Source: Mycobacterium sp. 852002-51163_SCH5372311
GTDB taxonomy: Bacteria; Actinomycetota; Actinomycetes; Mycobacteriales; Mycobacteriaceae
Length of the DNA stretch: 64,000 bases
Assembly: GCF_001667115.1 (NCBI RefSeq)
Contig: NZ_LZIJ01000049.1
Location: 54,134 to 118,133, forward strand
Direction: 5' to 3'
A program made the translations under genes and the position numbers. Shown piece after piece: positions 38,940 through 48,027 of this stretch. The first letter of the stretch is position 1. Each line of letters begins with the position of its first letter. Under the pieces are notes generated by a model. It made no database searches. It saw nothing but the letters and a program-made list of their open reading frames with translations, and was not told the origin of the DNA.

Positions 38940-39844
38940 GCCGAACCTCCAGGCCGTCCAAACTTCTCGCGACGTCCCAAGCGGCGCAACCGAATCCATT
39001 CCAGCAGGCCCTTGGCGTCACGACGGGTCACCACGAAGAACCAGCCGAACCGCACCCATTCCTGAAACAGCAGCTTACGCAGACCCGGCTGCGACATGAG
39101 GTAGCCGCGATTGCGGTAGGTGAAGAACCGCTTGGTCGGGTTGTCGGGGTATTGGGTGTGCATCCGGCCGCCCAGGATGGGCTTGAACTCGTCGGATCCG
39201 CAGGGGTGCAGGTAAACCGCGTCCAAGCAGGTGCCGAACGGCAGGCCGGACCGCACCAGCCGGCGATGCATCTCCACCTCGTCGCCGCGGATGAACAGCC
39301 GCATGTCTGGTACGCCGATCGATTCCAGGGCGGACGCGCGGAACAGGGCGCCGTTGAACAGCGAGGCGATCCCGCGCAGCAGATCCTGGCCCGGTTCGGT
39401 GCGCAATTCGCTTGCGCGCCTGCGCCATACCAGGCCGCGCCGCAACGGAAACGCCAGCCGTTGCGGGTCGTCCATGTTGCAGACCATCGGCGACACCTCG
39501 GCCAGGCCGTACTTCTCGGCGCAGGCCAGCAGGGTCGCCAGCACCCGGGCGTCCTGCGGGCGCCCGTCGTCGTCGGCCAGCCACACCCAGTCGGCGCCCT
39601 GGGCCAGCGCATGCAGCATCCCCAGCGCGAAACCCCCTGCGCCGCCGAGGTTTCGGCGCGACCCCAGATACGTGGTGGAAATCGGCTGGCGGGCGACCAG
39701 ATCGCGCACGTGATCAGATGCGTCGTTGTCGACGACGATCAACTGATCGGGCAATCGGGTCTGGCTGGTCACCACATCCAGCGACCTGGCCAGCTCGTCG
39801 GGGCGCCGGTGGGTGACCACCACGGCGAATACGGCCTCACTCAT
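38936..39844 (-). CDS. glfT1: Galactofuranosyltransferase GlfT1
   Basis: This 302-residue GT2-type enzyme adds the first galactofuranose units to the decaprenyl-linked rhamnose-GlcNAc acceptor, starting galactan. The nucleotide-sugar site shows IVVDNDASD and the metal motif WLADDDGRP; the sequence follows Rv3782 to the C-terminal basic tail. The ATG overlaps the end of the ATPase gene by 8 bp and the permease start by 4 bp. Confidence 0.95.
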   Translation of the reverse strand: MSEAVFAVVVTHRRPDELARSLDVVTSQTRLPDQLIVVDNDASDHVRDLVARQPISTTYLGSRRNLGGAGGFALGMLHALAQGADWVWLADDDGRPQDARVLATLLACAEKYGLAEVSPMVCNMDDPQRLAFPLRRGLVWRRRASELRTEPGQDLLRGIASLFNGALFRASALESIGVPDMRLFIRGDEVEMHRRLVRSGLPFGTCLDAVYLHPCGSDEFKPILGGRMHTQYPDNPTKRFFTYRNRGYLMSQPGLRKLLFQEWVRFGWFFVVTRRDAKGLLEWIRLRRLGRREKFGRPGGSA

Positions 39845-40673
39845 CCCCGGATACTTTTTGCGCCAGCGGCTTTTCGGCGTCGGACTGGGTTTCCTCCAGT
39901 ACTTCGCGTACGTGCCGGGCGGCGTCCTCGCCCTCGTAGGCGCGCACCACGTCCTCGATGCCGCCGGTGAGCTTGATGACGCCGTGGTCGATCCACATCG
40001 CGGTTTTGCACAGCCGCGCCAGGAATTCGTTTGAATGGCTGGCGAAAACCAGGATCCCGGAACGCTCCACGAGGCGCTGCAGCCGTGTCTGGGCTTTCTT
40101 CAAGAAGTCGGCGTCCACCGCGCCGATGCCTTCGTCCAGCAGCAGGATCTCGGGGTCGATGCTGGTGACCACGCCCATCGCCAGCCGCACCCGCATTCCG
40201 GTGGAGTAGGTGCGTAACGGCATCGATAGGTATTCTCCGAGCTCGGTGAACTCGGCGATCTCGTCGACCTTGGCCAGCATCTGCTTTCGGGTCTGTCCCA
40301 AGAACAAGCCGCGGATGATGATGTTCTCGAAGCCGGAGATTTCGGGGTCCATCCCGACGCCCAGGTCGAAGACCGGAGCCACTCGGCCGAGGACCTTCGC
40401 GGAGCCGCGGGTCGGTTCGTAGATGCCCGAAAGTAGCCGCAGCAGAGTCGATTTGCCGGCCCCATTGTGTCCCACCAGGCCCACCCGGTCGCCCAGATTC
40501 AGCGACATCGTGATGTCCCGCAATGCCTCGACGACGACGACGTTGGAGTTGTTGCGCCCGATCGTGCCGCCTGCCTTGCCGAGCACGGCCTTCTTCAAGG
40601 AACGCGACTTCGCGTCGAAGATGGGAAACTCCACCCACGCATTGCGGGTTTCGATGTACGGGCGGGGAGACAC
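39837..40673 (-). CDS. ABC transporter ATPase of galactan export (Rv3781 homologue)
   Basis: This 278-residue ATPase has Walker A GHNGAGKST, signature YSTGMRVRLAMG and Walker B ILLLDEGIGAVD, with the Wzt-like N-terminus WVEFPIFDAKSRSLKKAVLG. It energises the permease encoded two genes downstream. GTG 40673 is the start. The gene overlaps glfT1, indicating tight coupling. Confidence 0.93.
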   Translation of the reverse strand: MSPRPYIETRNAWVEFPIFDAKSRSLKKAVLGKAGGTIGRNNSNVVVVEALRDITMSLNLGDRVGLVGHNGAGKSTLLRLLSGIYEPTRGSAKVLGRVAPVFDLGVGMDPEISGFENIIIRGLFLGQTRKQMLAKVDEIAEFTELGEYLSMPLRTYSTGMRVRLAMGVVTSIDPEILLLDEGIGAVDADFLKKAQTRLQRLVERSGILVFASHSNEFLARLCKTAMWIDHGVIKLTGGIEDVVRAYEGEDAARHVREVLEETQSDAEKPLAQKVSGDE

Positions 40674-40693
40674 GGGTTGACGGTCTTGGAAGG

Positions 40694-41236
40694 TTAGAGG
40701 TATTGGCCGGTGCCGTGACCGCCGGGGTGGCCCGGCTTACCGATACCCGGTGGCAAGGCGCCCTGGCGCATCTGCTCGAGTTGCGCGCGGGCGGCCATCT
40801 GCTGGGCGAACAGTGCGGTCTGGATGCCATGGAACAGCCCTTCCAGCCAGCCGACCAGCTGGGCCTGGGCGATCCGCAATTCGGCGTCCGAGGGCGCGCT
40901 GTTCTCGTTGAACGGCAGGGTGAGGCGGTCGAGCTCTTCGCGCAGTTCCGGCGCCAGCCCGTCTTCAAGTTCCCGGATGCTGGTGGCGTGGATTTCCCGC
41001 AGCCGGTTGCGGCTGGCTTCGTCGAGCGGCGCGGCGCGGACTTCCTCGAGCAACTGCTTGATCATCGTGCCGATGCGCATCACCTTGGCCGGCTGCTCGA
41101 CCAAGTCGGTCAGCGAGCGTTCGTCGTTATCGTCATCGTCCGCACCGCGGGGCGCCATGATCCGCGGGTCAATACCGCCGATGATTTCGATGCCGTTGTC
41201 ATCTGGGCCATCGTCACCAGTTCTCAATTCACTCAC
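40694..41236 (-). CDS. bpa: Bacterial proteasome activator Bpa/PafE (Rv3780 homologue)
   Basis: This 180-residue protein has an acidic N-terminus, a helical core (LTDLVEQPAKVMRIGTMIKQ, IAQAQLVGWLEGLFHGIQTA) and the C-terminal GQYL motif that docks into the 20S proteasome alpha ring. Bpa forms a dodecameric ring and opens the proteasome gate without ATP. GTG 41236 is the start. It lies between the galactan export ATPase and the Rv3779-like gene, as in M. tuberculosis. Confidence 0.95.
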   Translation of the reverse strand: MSELRTGDDGPDDNGIEIIGGIDPRIMAPRGADDDDNDERSLTDLVEQPAKVMRIGTMIKQLLEEVRAAPLDEASRNRLREIHATSIRELEDGLAPELREELDRLTLPFNENSAPSDAELRIAQAQLVGWLEGLFHGIQTALFAQQMAARAQLEQMRQGALPPGIGKPGHPGGHGTGQYL

Positions 41237-41254
41237 CGTCCTCTTGCAAGCCGT

Positions 41255-43225
41255 TCAGGGGCGTTTCGCTGCGGTATACCCGCGCCATTCCCAGATCTGG
41301 GCCCCACCGTTGTCGTACAGCTTCGCCCACGACTCCGATTTCTCCAGAGACCTTATCCCTTCGGGCTCGGCGAACCCGCGAACCGTCGGCTCGCTGGTCA
41401 GGATGTAGCGGATATTGAGCGCGTGGACGGCCTCGACCACTTTCGGATTGCTGGTGCCCTCGCGGGCGTGAACCCAGAAGATGTAGCGGTAGTACCCCGG
41501 GCCCGTCTGTTGTGGGAAGTCGTAGTGGGTCCACAGCGGGTGCAGGTCGGCGACCGCATACATCCACGCCGTGCCGTCGACGTTGGAGTTGCCGATGATG
41601 GTGTTGCGGGCTCCGGGAAGCGTCGCCAGGTAAGCCATGGCGTCGAGGTCTTGGCGATTGATCATCACCGAGTCGTACTTGTCGCCGAACAAGAAGCGGT
41701 GCCGCGGGAAGTAGTGCCACGCACTTACCAGGGTGGCCACGGTCAGCAGCACGGCTGTTGTCGCGGCCCAGGCCCGTGCGGGCACCGGTCTGAAACGGTC
41801 GGTCAGTCGTCTCCCCAACGCCGCGAACAGCTTGACGGCCACGAATAAGCCAAGACCTGCTCCGGCCGTCAACAGCAGCGTCGTCGCCGCCGCGATCCGC
41901 CGTGGATCTTTGTAGAAGAACTCCCCGATGCCGCCGGCCACGACGCCGATCGGCCCACCCAGCGGTGTGCCCGCATCGATGTTCACGACGATCAGCAACA
42001 GGTAGACCGCCAGCGGCCACCACACCTTTTTGAACAGCAGCACCAGCGCGCCGGCAATGGCCAGCGCGATCATCGCGTATTGCACCGGAAAGTCGTTCAG
42101 GTGGCGCGAGTGCTGAAAGACGGCGTCGAAGAGTCCGCGTCGCTTGCTCAAATATGTCGGGAACGAATGTCCGGCGATGACGTCCTCTTGTTGGGTGACG
42201 CTGATGAACTGGGGCAACAGGATCAGTCCGGCAACCACTCCGACGCCGGCAAGCGTCAGAACGTCGGCGATGCGCCCCCGGACGGGGTGCCATAGCTCTT
42301 CGAAAAGCCACCGCGCACCCAGCAACAGCATGACGACCGCACCGCCGGTGATGTGCACCGAAAAGATCCCCACCAATGCCAGCACGGCCAGCGGAATGCG
42401 GTCGCGGTGCCGCAACGTCGAGGTGATCAGCACCATCGTCGGAACGGCGATTCCGTAGGCGGCCAGGTTCGGCATCGCGGCGACGCCGAACTCGACATAG
42501 GGCACCGCGGTGAACGACGCCGACAGCGCGGCCGCGGTAGCCGCGGCCCCGGCAGCGCGTATTTCGCTGGTCCGCGGTCGCAGCACGTGCCAAGTCAGGA
42601 TGGCGGCGCTGACCGGGAACAGCCAGACGGACGCCGCTACGGAGTTCAGGGTGTAACCGGTAGTGGGTGCGGCCCCGGTCAGCTGACAGAACACCGCGGT
42701 CAATGCGTGGAAGACCGCCGGGTAGTAGAGCGCCCGGTGTGTTTCGACGTTGCGGAGCTCGCCCATGTGGGTCGAGGACGCCTGACCGGTGTCGAGAATC
42801 CAGCGCACGGTGTTGGCGTGCCAGACCGCATCCCACGTGCTCGGGATGGACTGCCAGTGCACGAGGCCGCGACAGGCGGCAAAGGCGATCAGTAGCGCGC
42901 CGAGCAGCACACCCGCCGCCACGATGAGCGCCGGCCGACCGCCCACCGCGCGGGCCTCAGCGTCCCTGTCACGGTAGCGGGCGAGCCACACCTGCAAACC
43001 CGTCACCAGTACGCAGACCGCGACCAGTGCGGCCAGCGCAGTCCACCCGTTCCAGGGAATTCCGACCGCACCGTAGGGAATGATGGCCAGCGCGACCACC
43101 CCGTAAGTGAGTGCCGGAGCAACTGCGATGGCGGTCGGCCAAGTTAGCTGTGCAATGCGTGCGACGATGGCTCCGGGGGCGATTAGCAAGAACAGCGCGA
43201 TCAGCGTTCCGAAGGCAAGCCCCAC
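41255..43225 (-). CDS. GT-C-like polytopic membrane protein (Rv3779 homologue)
   Basis: This 656-residue protein has many membrane helices and a C-terminal soluble part ([20 protein letters not shown] ... [16 protein letters not shown]). The loop [20 protein letters not shown] is the GT-C-style acidic first loop. GTG 43225 ([18 protein letters not shown]) matches the Rv3779 N-terminus. The family is placed among envelope glycosyltransferases; its exact donor and acceptor are not settled. It ends 18 bp before bpa. Confidence 0.9.
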   Translation of the reverse strand: MGLAFGTLIALFLLIAPGAIVARIAQLTWPTAIAVAPALTYGVVALAIIPYGAVGIPWNGWTALAALVAVCVLVTGLQVWLARYRDRDAEARAVGGRPALIVAAGVLLGALLIAFAACRGLVHWQSIPSTWDAVWHANTVRWILDTGQASSTHMGELRNVETHRALYYPAVFHALTAVFCQLTGAAPTTGYTLNSVAASVWLFPVSAAILTWHVLRPRTSEIRAAGAAATAAALSASFTAVPYVEFGVAAMPNLAAYGIAVPTMVLITSTLRHRDRIPLAVLALVGIFSVHITGGAVVMLLLGARWLFEELWHPVRGRIADVLTLAGVGVVAGLILLPQFISVTQQEDVIAGHSFPTYLSKRRGLFDAVFQHSRHLNDFPVQYAMIALAIAGALVLLFKKVWWPLAVYLLLIVVNIDAGTPLGGPIGVVAGGIGEFFYKDPRRIAAATTLLLTAGAGLGLFVAVKLFAALGRRLTDRFRPVPARAWAATTAVLLTVATLVSAWHYFPRHRFLFGDKYDSVMINRQDLDAMAYLATLPGARNTIIGNSNVDGTAWMYAVADLHPLWTHYDFPQQTGPGYYRYIFWVHAREGTSNPKVVEAVHALNIRYILTSEPTVRGFAEPEGIRSLEKSESWAKLYDNGGAQIWEWRGYTAAKRP

Positions 43226-43363
43226 TCGACTAGTATGGCTGGCCGGGTGACCTGGCTCGCGAGGCCTCTTCGTACAGCCGGCCGGCTGGACCGGATTGGA
43301 CCGTCTGGGACGCCCGCTACCGTCACAATTTCGCGGGATTGCGGAAGCTCTAAGGTGGCTGTC

Positions 43364-44560
43364 ATGGCATACGACGTCGCCCGGGTGCGTGGGTTGCATC
43401 CGTCGCTGGGTGACGGGTGGGTGCACCTGGACGCGCCGGCCGGGATGCTGATTCCCGACTCCGTCGCGACCACGGTCTCGACGGCGTTTCGCCGATCCAG
43501 CGCCAGCATGGTGGGCGCGCACCCGTCGGCGCAGCGCAGTGCGGCGGTGCTGGATGCGGCACGCACGGCCGTCGCCGACCTCTTCAACGCCGACCCGGCC
43601 GGTGTCGTATTGGGTGCCGATCGCGCGATCCTGCTGGCTTCGCTGGCCGAAGCGTCGTCGTCGCGGGCCGGCCTCGGCTACGAGTTGATCGTCAGCCGCC
43701 TGGACCATGAGGCAAACATCGCGCCCTGGCTACGCGCGGCCCATCGCTATGGGGCCAAGGTGCAATGGGCCGAGATCGACATCGAGACCGGTGATTTGCC
43801 GACGTGGCAGTGGGAGAGCCTGATCGGCAAGTCGACCCGGCTGGTGGCCGTCACCTCCGCGTCGGGCACATTGGGCACGGTCACCGATCTGCGGGCGATG
43901 ACCAAACTGGTCCACGACGTCGGCGGGCTGGCCGTGGTCGACCATTCCGCCGCCGCGCCTTATCGGTTGCTGGACGTCAGGGAGACCGACGTCGACGTGG
44001 TGGCGGTGAACGCCAACGCGTGGGGCGGTCCACCGATCGGCGCGTTGGTGTTTCGCGATCCGGTTCTGGTGGACTCGTTCAGCTCGGTCTCGACCGATCC
44101 GCATGCGACCGGCCCGGCGCGCTTGGAAGTCGGCGGGCACCAGTTCGGTCTGCTGGCCGGTGTCGTCGCCAGCATCGAATACCTGGCTGCGCTTGACGAG
44201 TCGGCTCGCGGCAGCAGACGCGAACGCCTGGCGGTGTCGATGCAATCGGCCGCTTCTTATCTGAACCGGGTCTTCGACTATCTGATGGTGTCGTTGCGGT
44301 CGTTGCCGTTGGTGATGCTCATCGGCCGGCCCGAGACGCGCATACCGGTGATCAGCTTCGCTCTGCACGGAGTGCCGGCCGAGCGGGTGGTCCAGCGCCT
44401 GGCGGACAACGGAATCCTGGCGATCACCGACGAGCATTCGCGTGCGCTGGATGTGCTGGGGGTCAACGACGTCGGCGGTGCGGTAACCGTCGGACTGGCG
44501 CACTACTCGACGATGGCCGAGGTCGACCAGCTGGTCCGCGCGCTGGCCTCGCTCGGTTAA
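43364..44560 (+). CDS. Cysteine-desulfurase-like aminotransferase-fold protein (Rv3778c homologue)
   Basis: This 398-residue protein has the class V aminotransferase fold and is nearly collinear with Rv3778c ([20 protein letters not shown] at the start). Family motifs [18 protein letters not shown] and [14 protein letters not shown] are present. In cysteine desulfurases the PLP Lys follows in SxHK; here the equivalent stretch is [16 protein letters not shown], without Lys, so classical PLP chemistry is doubtful. ATG 43364 is preceded by AAGGTGG. It diverges from the Rv3779-like gene. Confidence 0.88.
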   Translation: MAYDVARVRGLHPSLGDGWVHLDAPAGMLIPDSVATTVSTAFRRSSASMVGAHPSAQRSAAVLDAARTAVADLFNADPAGVVLGADRAILLASLAEASSSRAGLGYELIVSRLDHEANIAPWLRAAHRYGAKVQWAEIDIETGDLPTWQWESLIGKSTRLVAVTSASGTLGTVTDLRAMTKLVHDVGGLAVVDHSAAAPYRLLDVRETDVDVVAVNANAWGGPPIGALVFRDPVLVDSFSSVSTDPHATGPARLEVGGHQFGLLAGVVASIEYLAALDESARGSRRERLAVSMQSAASYLNRVFDYLMVSLRSLPLVMLIGRPETRIPVISFALHGVPAERVVQRLADNGILAITDEHSRALDVLGVNDVGGAVTVGLAHYSTMAEVDQLVRALASLG

Positions 44561-44609
44561 TTCGGCGACCAGCCGCAAAATTACGTCTGCGCGTCGAAAG
44601 TGCTGCGCG

Positions 44610-46148
44610 CTAAAACGCTTTGATCTCGCCATGGCTGGAGTCGCCGGTCGCCACCGCGGTAATGGTCATGCCATGGCCCGTCGCGTCGTTCTTGAAGGTG
44701 ACATGGCCACCGCCATCAGACTCGGCTGTCCAGCCGTAGCCGTGGTAGGGCTGTCCAGCGTTGAGGACAAACCACCCAGGACCGCCGGGGCTATTGGGAC
44801 TGCCGATGTTCGCGTCTCGCCAGGTGAGGGTGCCGTTGGTGTCCACCAGCACTTGGTCCATGTGCATCGGTTCTCGGCATTGCGCACACGGCGTCACCGG
44901 GGCCTGCGGCCAATTACCTTGACAGACAACGTTTTCCGTAGCGACCATGCATCCGGCAAGGCCTGGAAGCTTCACATACGGCGTCGAGGCTTGGACCGGT
45001 GGGGTGGTATGGGTTGACGCAGGTGCGGGTTGGGCCGTTTGGCCCGCGGCTGGCGCGGGCTGTGTGATCGGTCCCGAAGACGGTGCAGCAGTTGGGGTTT
45101 GGGATCCGCTGGGATGCCGAAGCAGAAGCGTCGTCAGGACAGCGACGCTGACGACGGCCAGGATGACGACCACCACGGCGGCGATCCACCATCCCGGCCG
45201 TCCGGTCGCAACGGTGCGCCGAGCAGGCTCAGGCGCGACCCGGCGGGTGGACGTCAACGTCGAGGCGACGGGCGGAGACGCAGCGGGTGCGGGCCGGGTA
45301 GCGGTGAGCCGCGAAAGCGGGATCGGCGAGGAGGCGCTGGACAATGCGTGACGGGCCGCGTCGGCCAGCTCATGCCCGCTCTGGTAGCGCTGCTCGGGAC
45401 TTTTCGCCATACCCCGGGCGATGACGTCGTCCAATCCCGCGGGCAGGTCGGCCCGGCGCTCGGTAGGCCGAGGCGGATCCAACGTCAGATGAGCGGCTAT
45501 CTGCTGCTCAAGGCTGTCACCGGGAAACGGCTGATGTGCCGTCAGGCATTCGTGCAACACACACGCCAACGCATACACGTCCGAACGGGCATCGGCCACA
45601 CCGGCGCTGAAGCGTTCTGGCGCCATGTAGGCCAGCGTGCCGACCATCATCCCGGTGCTGGTCAGCTTGGTGGCAGCGCCGTCGTGGGCGATGCCGAAGT
45701 CGATCAGATACACGAAATCACGAGCAGTCACCAGCGCGTTGGACGGCTTGACATCACGATGCACCAACCCCACCGTGTGCGCGGCATCCAGCGCCGCACC
45801 CAGCTGCTCGATCACATGCACAGCCCGCTGCGGGCTCATCGGGCCCTCGCGGCGCAACAGCTCGTGTACATCGATGCCGTCGACGATCGGCATCACCAGA
45901 TACAGCTGCCCGTCAATCTCGCCGGTGTCATAGATCGGAATGATGTGCGGCTCGTTGAGCCGGGCCGCCGCGTGGGCCTCACGCTTGAAGCGCGCCCGAT
46001 AGCCCGGTTCGGCACCCAATTCGGGGGGCAACACCTTGACCGCCACATCACGGCCGATCATCGTGTCGTGGGCCCGATACACCCGGCCCATACCGCCCGC
46101 ACCGATCAGTGACAACAACCGGTAACGGCCAAACGCCACCTCGTCCAT
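44610..46148 (-). CDS. Transmembrane Ser/Thr protein kinase with a small Cys-paired ectodomain
   Basis: This 512-residue kinase has its catalytic domain at about 5-265 ([39 protein letters not shown]), a Ser/Pro/Thr-rich linker, one membrane helix (about 316-341) and an ectodomain (about 385-512) with four Cys (AGCMVATENVVCQ and CAQCREP) and several Trp/Gly motifs. The ectodomain resembles small secreted mycobacterial proteins with a CxxxxxxxxC start, but I cannot name it. ATG 46148 follows GAGGAAGG. I know of no kinase at this place in H37Rv. Confidence 0.9.
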   Translation of the reverse strand: MDEVAFGRYRLLSLIGAGGMGRVYRAHDTMIGRDVAVKVLPPELGAEPGYRARFKREAHAAARLNEPHIIPIYDTGEIDGQLYLVMPIVDGIDVHELLRREGPMSPQRAVHVIEQLGAALDAAHTVGLVHRDVKPSNALVTARDFVYLIDFGIAHDGAATKLTSTGMMVGTLAYMAPERFSAGVADARSDVYALACVLHECLTAHQPFPGDSLEQQIAAHLTLDPPRPTERRADLPAGLDDVIARGMAKSPEQRYQSGHELADAARHALSSASSPIPLSRLTATRPAPAASPPVASTLTSTRRVAPEPARRTVATGRPGWWIAAVVVVILAVVSVAVLTTLLLRHPSGSQTPTAAPSSGPITQPAPAAGQTAQPAPASTHTTPPVQASTPYVKLPGLAGCMVATENVVCQGNWPQAPVTPCAQCREPMHMDQVLVDTNGTLTWRDANIGSPNSPGGPGWFVLNAGQPYHGYGWTAESDGGGHVTFKNDATGHGMTITAVATGDSSHGEIKAF

Positions 46149-46197
46149 CGGCACGCCTTCCTCACCTAACCTCGCGAGCGTAACGCCAGATCCAGCG

Positions 46198-46253
46198 GCG
46201 AGCGGACGCAAAAGCTCCTCATTTCGTGCCCGAAACGGGAGCCTCTGCGCGTC
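46198..46253. repeat. Second copy of the dispersed palindromic repeat
   Basis: Closely related to 31808-31866 (shared cores GACGCAAAAGCTCC and GCCCGAA). The right arm is degenerate (CCTCTGCGCGTC). It lies between the kinase and the Rv3777-like gene and touches the latter's stop codon. Confidence 0.65.
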
Positions 46254-47223
46254 AGATGGTGAGCACGATCTTTCCGGACACCTTCCCGGAGACCAGCAAT
46301 TGATGTGCCTCGGCGGCCTGCTGGATGGGCATGCGCTCGCCGATGATCGGCCGGACTTTGCCGTCGGCGATCATCGGCCACACCGCCGATGTCACCGCCG
46401 CGACGACCTCGCTCTTGCTGTTCGGCCCAGACACCGGCCGGGCGCGCAGCGTCGTGCCGATCACCCGGGCCCGTTTGACGAGCAGCTTGCCGAGGTTGAG
46501 CTCGCCCTTCACCCCGCCCTGCATCCCGATGACGATCAGCTGCCCGTCGGTGGCCAGGGCGTCGATATTCCGGTCCAGATACGCCGCGCCCATGATGTCG
46601 AGGATCACGTCGGCCCCGTCGGTCTCTTCTCTCAGCCGGGCCACGAAATCCTCGTCGTGATAGTTGATGGTGATCTGGGCGCCGAGGTCGCGGCAAAACT
46701 CCAGCTTTTCCGACGATCCAGCCGTGACGGCAACGCGAGCGCCCAGCGCTCGAGCCACCTGGATCGCGTGGCTTCCGACGCCGCTGGCACCGCCGTGCAG
46801 CAGGACGACCTGTCCCTCGCTGAGGTGAGCGGTGAGCACCAGGTTCGACCACACCGTGCAGGCCACTTCGGGCAACCCGGCGGCGTCGGCCACGTCGACA
46901 CCCGAGGGAATCGGCATCAGCTGGCCGGCCGGAACGGCCACGTACTCGGCGTACCCGCCACCCGCCAGCAAGGCGCAAACCTCTTGTCCGACAGTCCATC
47001 CGGGCACATCGGAGGCCACCTCGGCGACGACGCCGGCGACCTCCATGCCGATGATCTCGCTGGCTCCGGGCGGTGGCGGGTATTTTCCGGCCGCCTGCAG
47101 CACGTCGGCGCGGTTGACGCCGGCCGCCGCGACCTTGACCAGTACGTCGCCGGGGCCGGCGGAGACGTCGGGTACTTCTTGCCAGGTCAGTTGCTCGGGG
47201 GATTCAGCCACGATGGCGCGCAT
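46252..47223 (-). CDS. Zinc-free quinone/NADPH oxidoreductase (Rv3777 homologue)
   Basis: This 323-residue medium-chain dehydrogenase/reductase belongs to the quinone oxidoreductase group. It has the substrate-side motif AAGVNRADVLQAAGKYPPPP and the NADPH-binding HGGASGVGSHAIQVARALG, ending with GKVSGKIVLTI. Structural zinc Cys clusters are absent. It probably reduces quinones or reactive enones using NADPH. The ATG at 47223 opens a single-gene unit. Confidence 0.9.
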   Translation of the reverse strand: MRAIVAESPEQLTWQEVPDVSAGPGDVLVKVAAAGVNRADVLQAAGKYPPPPGASEIIGMEVAGVVAEVASDVPGWTVGQEVCALLAGGGYAEYVAVPAGQLMPIPSGVDVADAAGLPEVACTVWSNLVLTAHLSEGQVVLLHGGASGVGSHAIQVARALGARVAVTAGSSEKLEFCRDLGAQITINYHDEDFVARLREETDGADVILDIMGAAYLDRNIDALATDGQLIVIGMQGGVKGELNLGKLLVKRARVIGTTLRARPVSGPNSKSEVVAAVTSAVWPMIADGKVRPIIGERMPIQQAAEAHQLLVSGKVSGKIVLTI

Positions 47224-47308
47224 AGGGTCACGCTACCGGCTGCTGTCAGGCGGAATCGGCCGCTGGCAGCTCTCGGTATGCGACCCGGGCTTATAGCAAT
47301 GAACCCAG

Positions 47309-47426
47309 CGCGATCAGTGTGAGCCCCAGGGCTTTCAGTGTGTATCTACGGCGTTCAGAGTGAGCCCAGGGCGCTCTCACGACGAAAATCCCGCCCTCGC
47401 TGCACACTGAAAGCCGTAGATGCACA
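47309..47426. repeat. Inverted array of 20-bp repeats, second locus
   Basis: Forward units such as GGCTTTCAGTGTGTATCTAC (47330-47349) and GGCGTTCAGAGTGAGCCCAG (47350-47369) are followed by a reverse unit, TGCACACTGAAAGCCGTAGA (47401-47420). Period and consensus match 37827-37970. The rest of the 394-bp gap 47224-47617 shows no gene. Confidence 0.65.
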
Positions 47427-47617
47427 GGCGATTAGTGGGCGTGCTCGCGCACCCGGTTCGCAGAAATCGAGGACACGCCATCGGTGTCGCGCGAAAGAGG
47501 GCAAATTCGTATGGACCCCGCCCCGGGCTGGAGACTGATGTGGCAGCTGTGGCCAATGCGGTGCAGTCGATGGCCGCATTGAGATCGGGTGCGCCAGCGG
47601 CCGCTACCCTTATCGGC

Positions 47618-47704
47618 GGTGGCGTGGCAGAGCGGCCTAATGCACTCGCCTTGAAAGCGAGAGACGGCTAAAACCGTCCGGGGGTTCAAATCCCTCCGCC
47701 ACCG
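47618..47704 (+). tRNA. tRNA-Ser (anticodon TGA)
   Basis: Acceptor arms GGTGGCG (47618-47624) and CGCCACC (47697-47703) pair, with discriminator G. The anticodon loop CTTGAAA gives TGA, there is a long class II variable arm, and the T-arm reads GGTTCAAATCC. CCA is not encoded. Confidence 0.95.
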
Positions 47705-47807
47705 CTCTTGCCATGAGTCGCGTCAGCCCCCATCGCGAGGGTGCGCGTTTGTACGACGACATGCCGATGTTGCTGACATTTCGCGCACGCGCGCGACGCG
47801 CCCACTA

Positions 47808-47999
47808 CTAATAGCTGCGGTCGCCTTCGCTGTCGTCGAAGAAATGCCATTCGCCGTCGCGCTCGACCTCGATGCGCCAGCCCAGCTCGCTGCCCTCGAC
47901 CTCGTTGTCGACGAACCAGGCATGCGCGTCGTCGGCGCTTTCGATGTCCTTGGTGGCGACCACATCGCCTTTGGGGTTGAGCACTCGGTAGGTAGCCAT
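47808..47999 (-). CDS. Small conserved hypothetical protein
   Basis: This 63-residue acidic protein begins MATYRVLNPKGDVVATKDIE and contains DDAHAWFVDNEVEGSELGW and a Trp-Phe-Phe stretch near the end. I recognise the pattern as a conserved mycobacterial small protein of unknown function. It lies between tRNA-Ser and lipE, on the lipE strand 28 bp after its stop, so it may be cotranscribed with lipE. Confidence 0.75.
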   Translation of the reverse strand: MATYRVLNPKGDVVATKDIESADDAHAWFVDNEVEGSELGWRIEVERDGEWHFFDDSEGDRSY

Positions 48000-48027
48000 A
48001 GCGGCAGTGTTCCCACCGCCCACTTTG

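Noticed and set aside
41229..42836. A 535-residue minus-strand frame inside the Rv3779-like gene
   Set aside because: Out-of-frame with the real membrane protein and Arg-rich throughout.
44560..44630. Possible third copy of the AftA-type palindrome after the Rv3778c-like gene
   Set aside because: Only short fragments such as ACGTCTGCGCGTC match; too little to call.
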